Positions 5,567 to 5,606 of a stretch of DNA of 5,606 nucleotides are shown in pieces. A model generated the notes under the pieces. It did no database searches. It saw only the letters and a program-made list of their open reading frames with translations, and was not told where the DNA came from. The stretch lies in the NCBI GenBank assembly GCA_000436695.1, contig HF992538.1, positions 1 through 5,606 of the forward strand, given 5' to 3'. Made by a program: the position numbers and the translations under genes. Every line of letters begins with the position of its first letter. The first letter of the stretch is position 1. The stretch comes from Prevotella sp. CAG:1185. Lineage in GTDB: Bacteria; Bacteroidota; Bacteroidia; Bacteroidales; Bacteroidaceae.

Positions 5567-5606
5567 TAATTAAGAATTAAGGATTAAGAATTAAGAAAAG
5601 ATGCTC
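5567..5606. repeat. Heptad repeat copy at the right edge
   Basis: Four 7-bp units (AATTAAG twice, GATTAAG, AATTAAG at 5568-5595) are followed by the tail AAAAGATGCTC. The block matches 26-65 at 37 of 40 positions, and its last 21 bases equal the first 21 of the window. It starts 16 nt after the adaptor stop codon and has the same orientation as the left-hand copies. The pump module is thus bracketed by direct repeats. Whether the closing palindrome seen at 60-74 follows is outside the window. Confidence 0.85.

Noticed and set aside
1..5606. A small plasmid, given the identical ends
   Set aside because: No replication initiator, mobilisation gene, iteron array or partition gene is present, and the shared ends are low-complexity repeat sequence.

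Overview
The window looks like chromosomal DNA of a member of the Bacteroidales, most likely Prevotella or a close relative. The reasons are a TAnnTTTG-type promoter -7 box, no Shine-Dalgarno sequences, A-rich leaders before start codons, AATTAAG heptad repeats and an 'aaaggcc/ctaaaag' palindromic element between genes, and protein families typical of that phylum. This assignment is inference from style, not a database match.

Layout, all genes on the + strand. Positions 1-96 hold AT-rich heptad repeats ending in a small palindrome. 97-1773 encodes a 14-helix major facilitator (DHA2/EmrB-like) transporter whose last codons form one arm of a long terminator hairpin. 1830-2714 encodes an AraC-family regulator, with a 7-bp inverted repeat touching its start codon. 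2715-3059 is a 345-nt non-coding spacer. It carries a large nested palindromic repeat (about 2739-2840), a possible weak terminator, a pair of repeats 21 bp apart that could be a regulator site, and a promoter -7 box. 3060-4382 encodes a TolC-family outer-membrane channel. A spacer containing a 59-nt stretch with no G leads to 4453-5550, an EmrA/HlyD-type membrane fusion protein. The window closes with another copy of the heptad repeat.

Together the three transport genes make a complete tripartite pump: inner-membrane MFS carrier, periplasmic adaptor and outer-membrane duct. The AraC-like protein is the obvious local regulator. The substrate cannot be read from sequence; drugs, bile acids, fatty acids or other amphiphiles are all possible.

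No clearly new system is visible. The oddest point is that the first 21 bases of the window are identical to the last 21. With the carrier gene lying first rather than last, this is what a circular or tandemly repeated 5585-bp unit cut at the repeat would look like. On such a circle the order would read regulator-channel-adaptor-carrier. No replication, mobilisation or recombinase gene is present, so a contig-end or tandem-duplication explanation is more likely than a plasmid.
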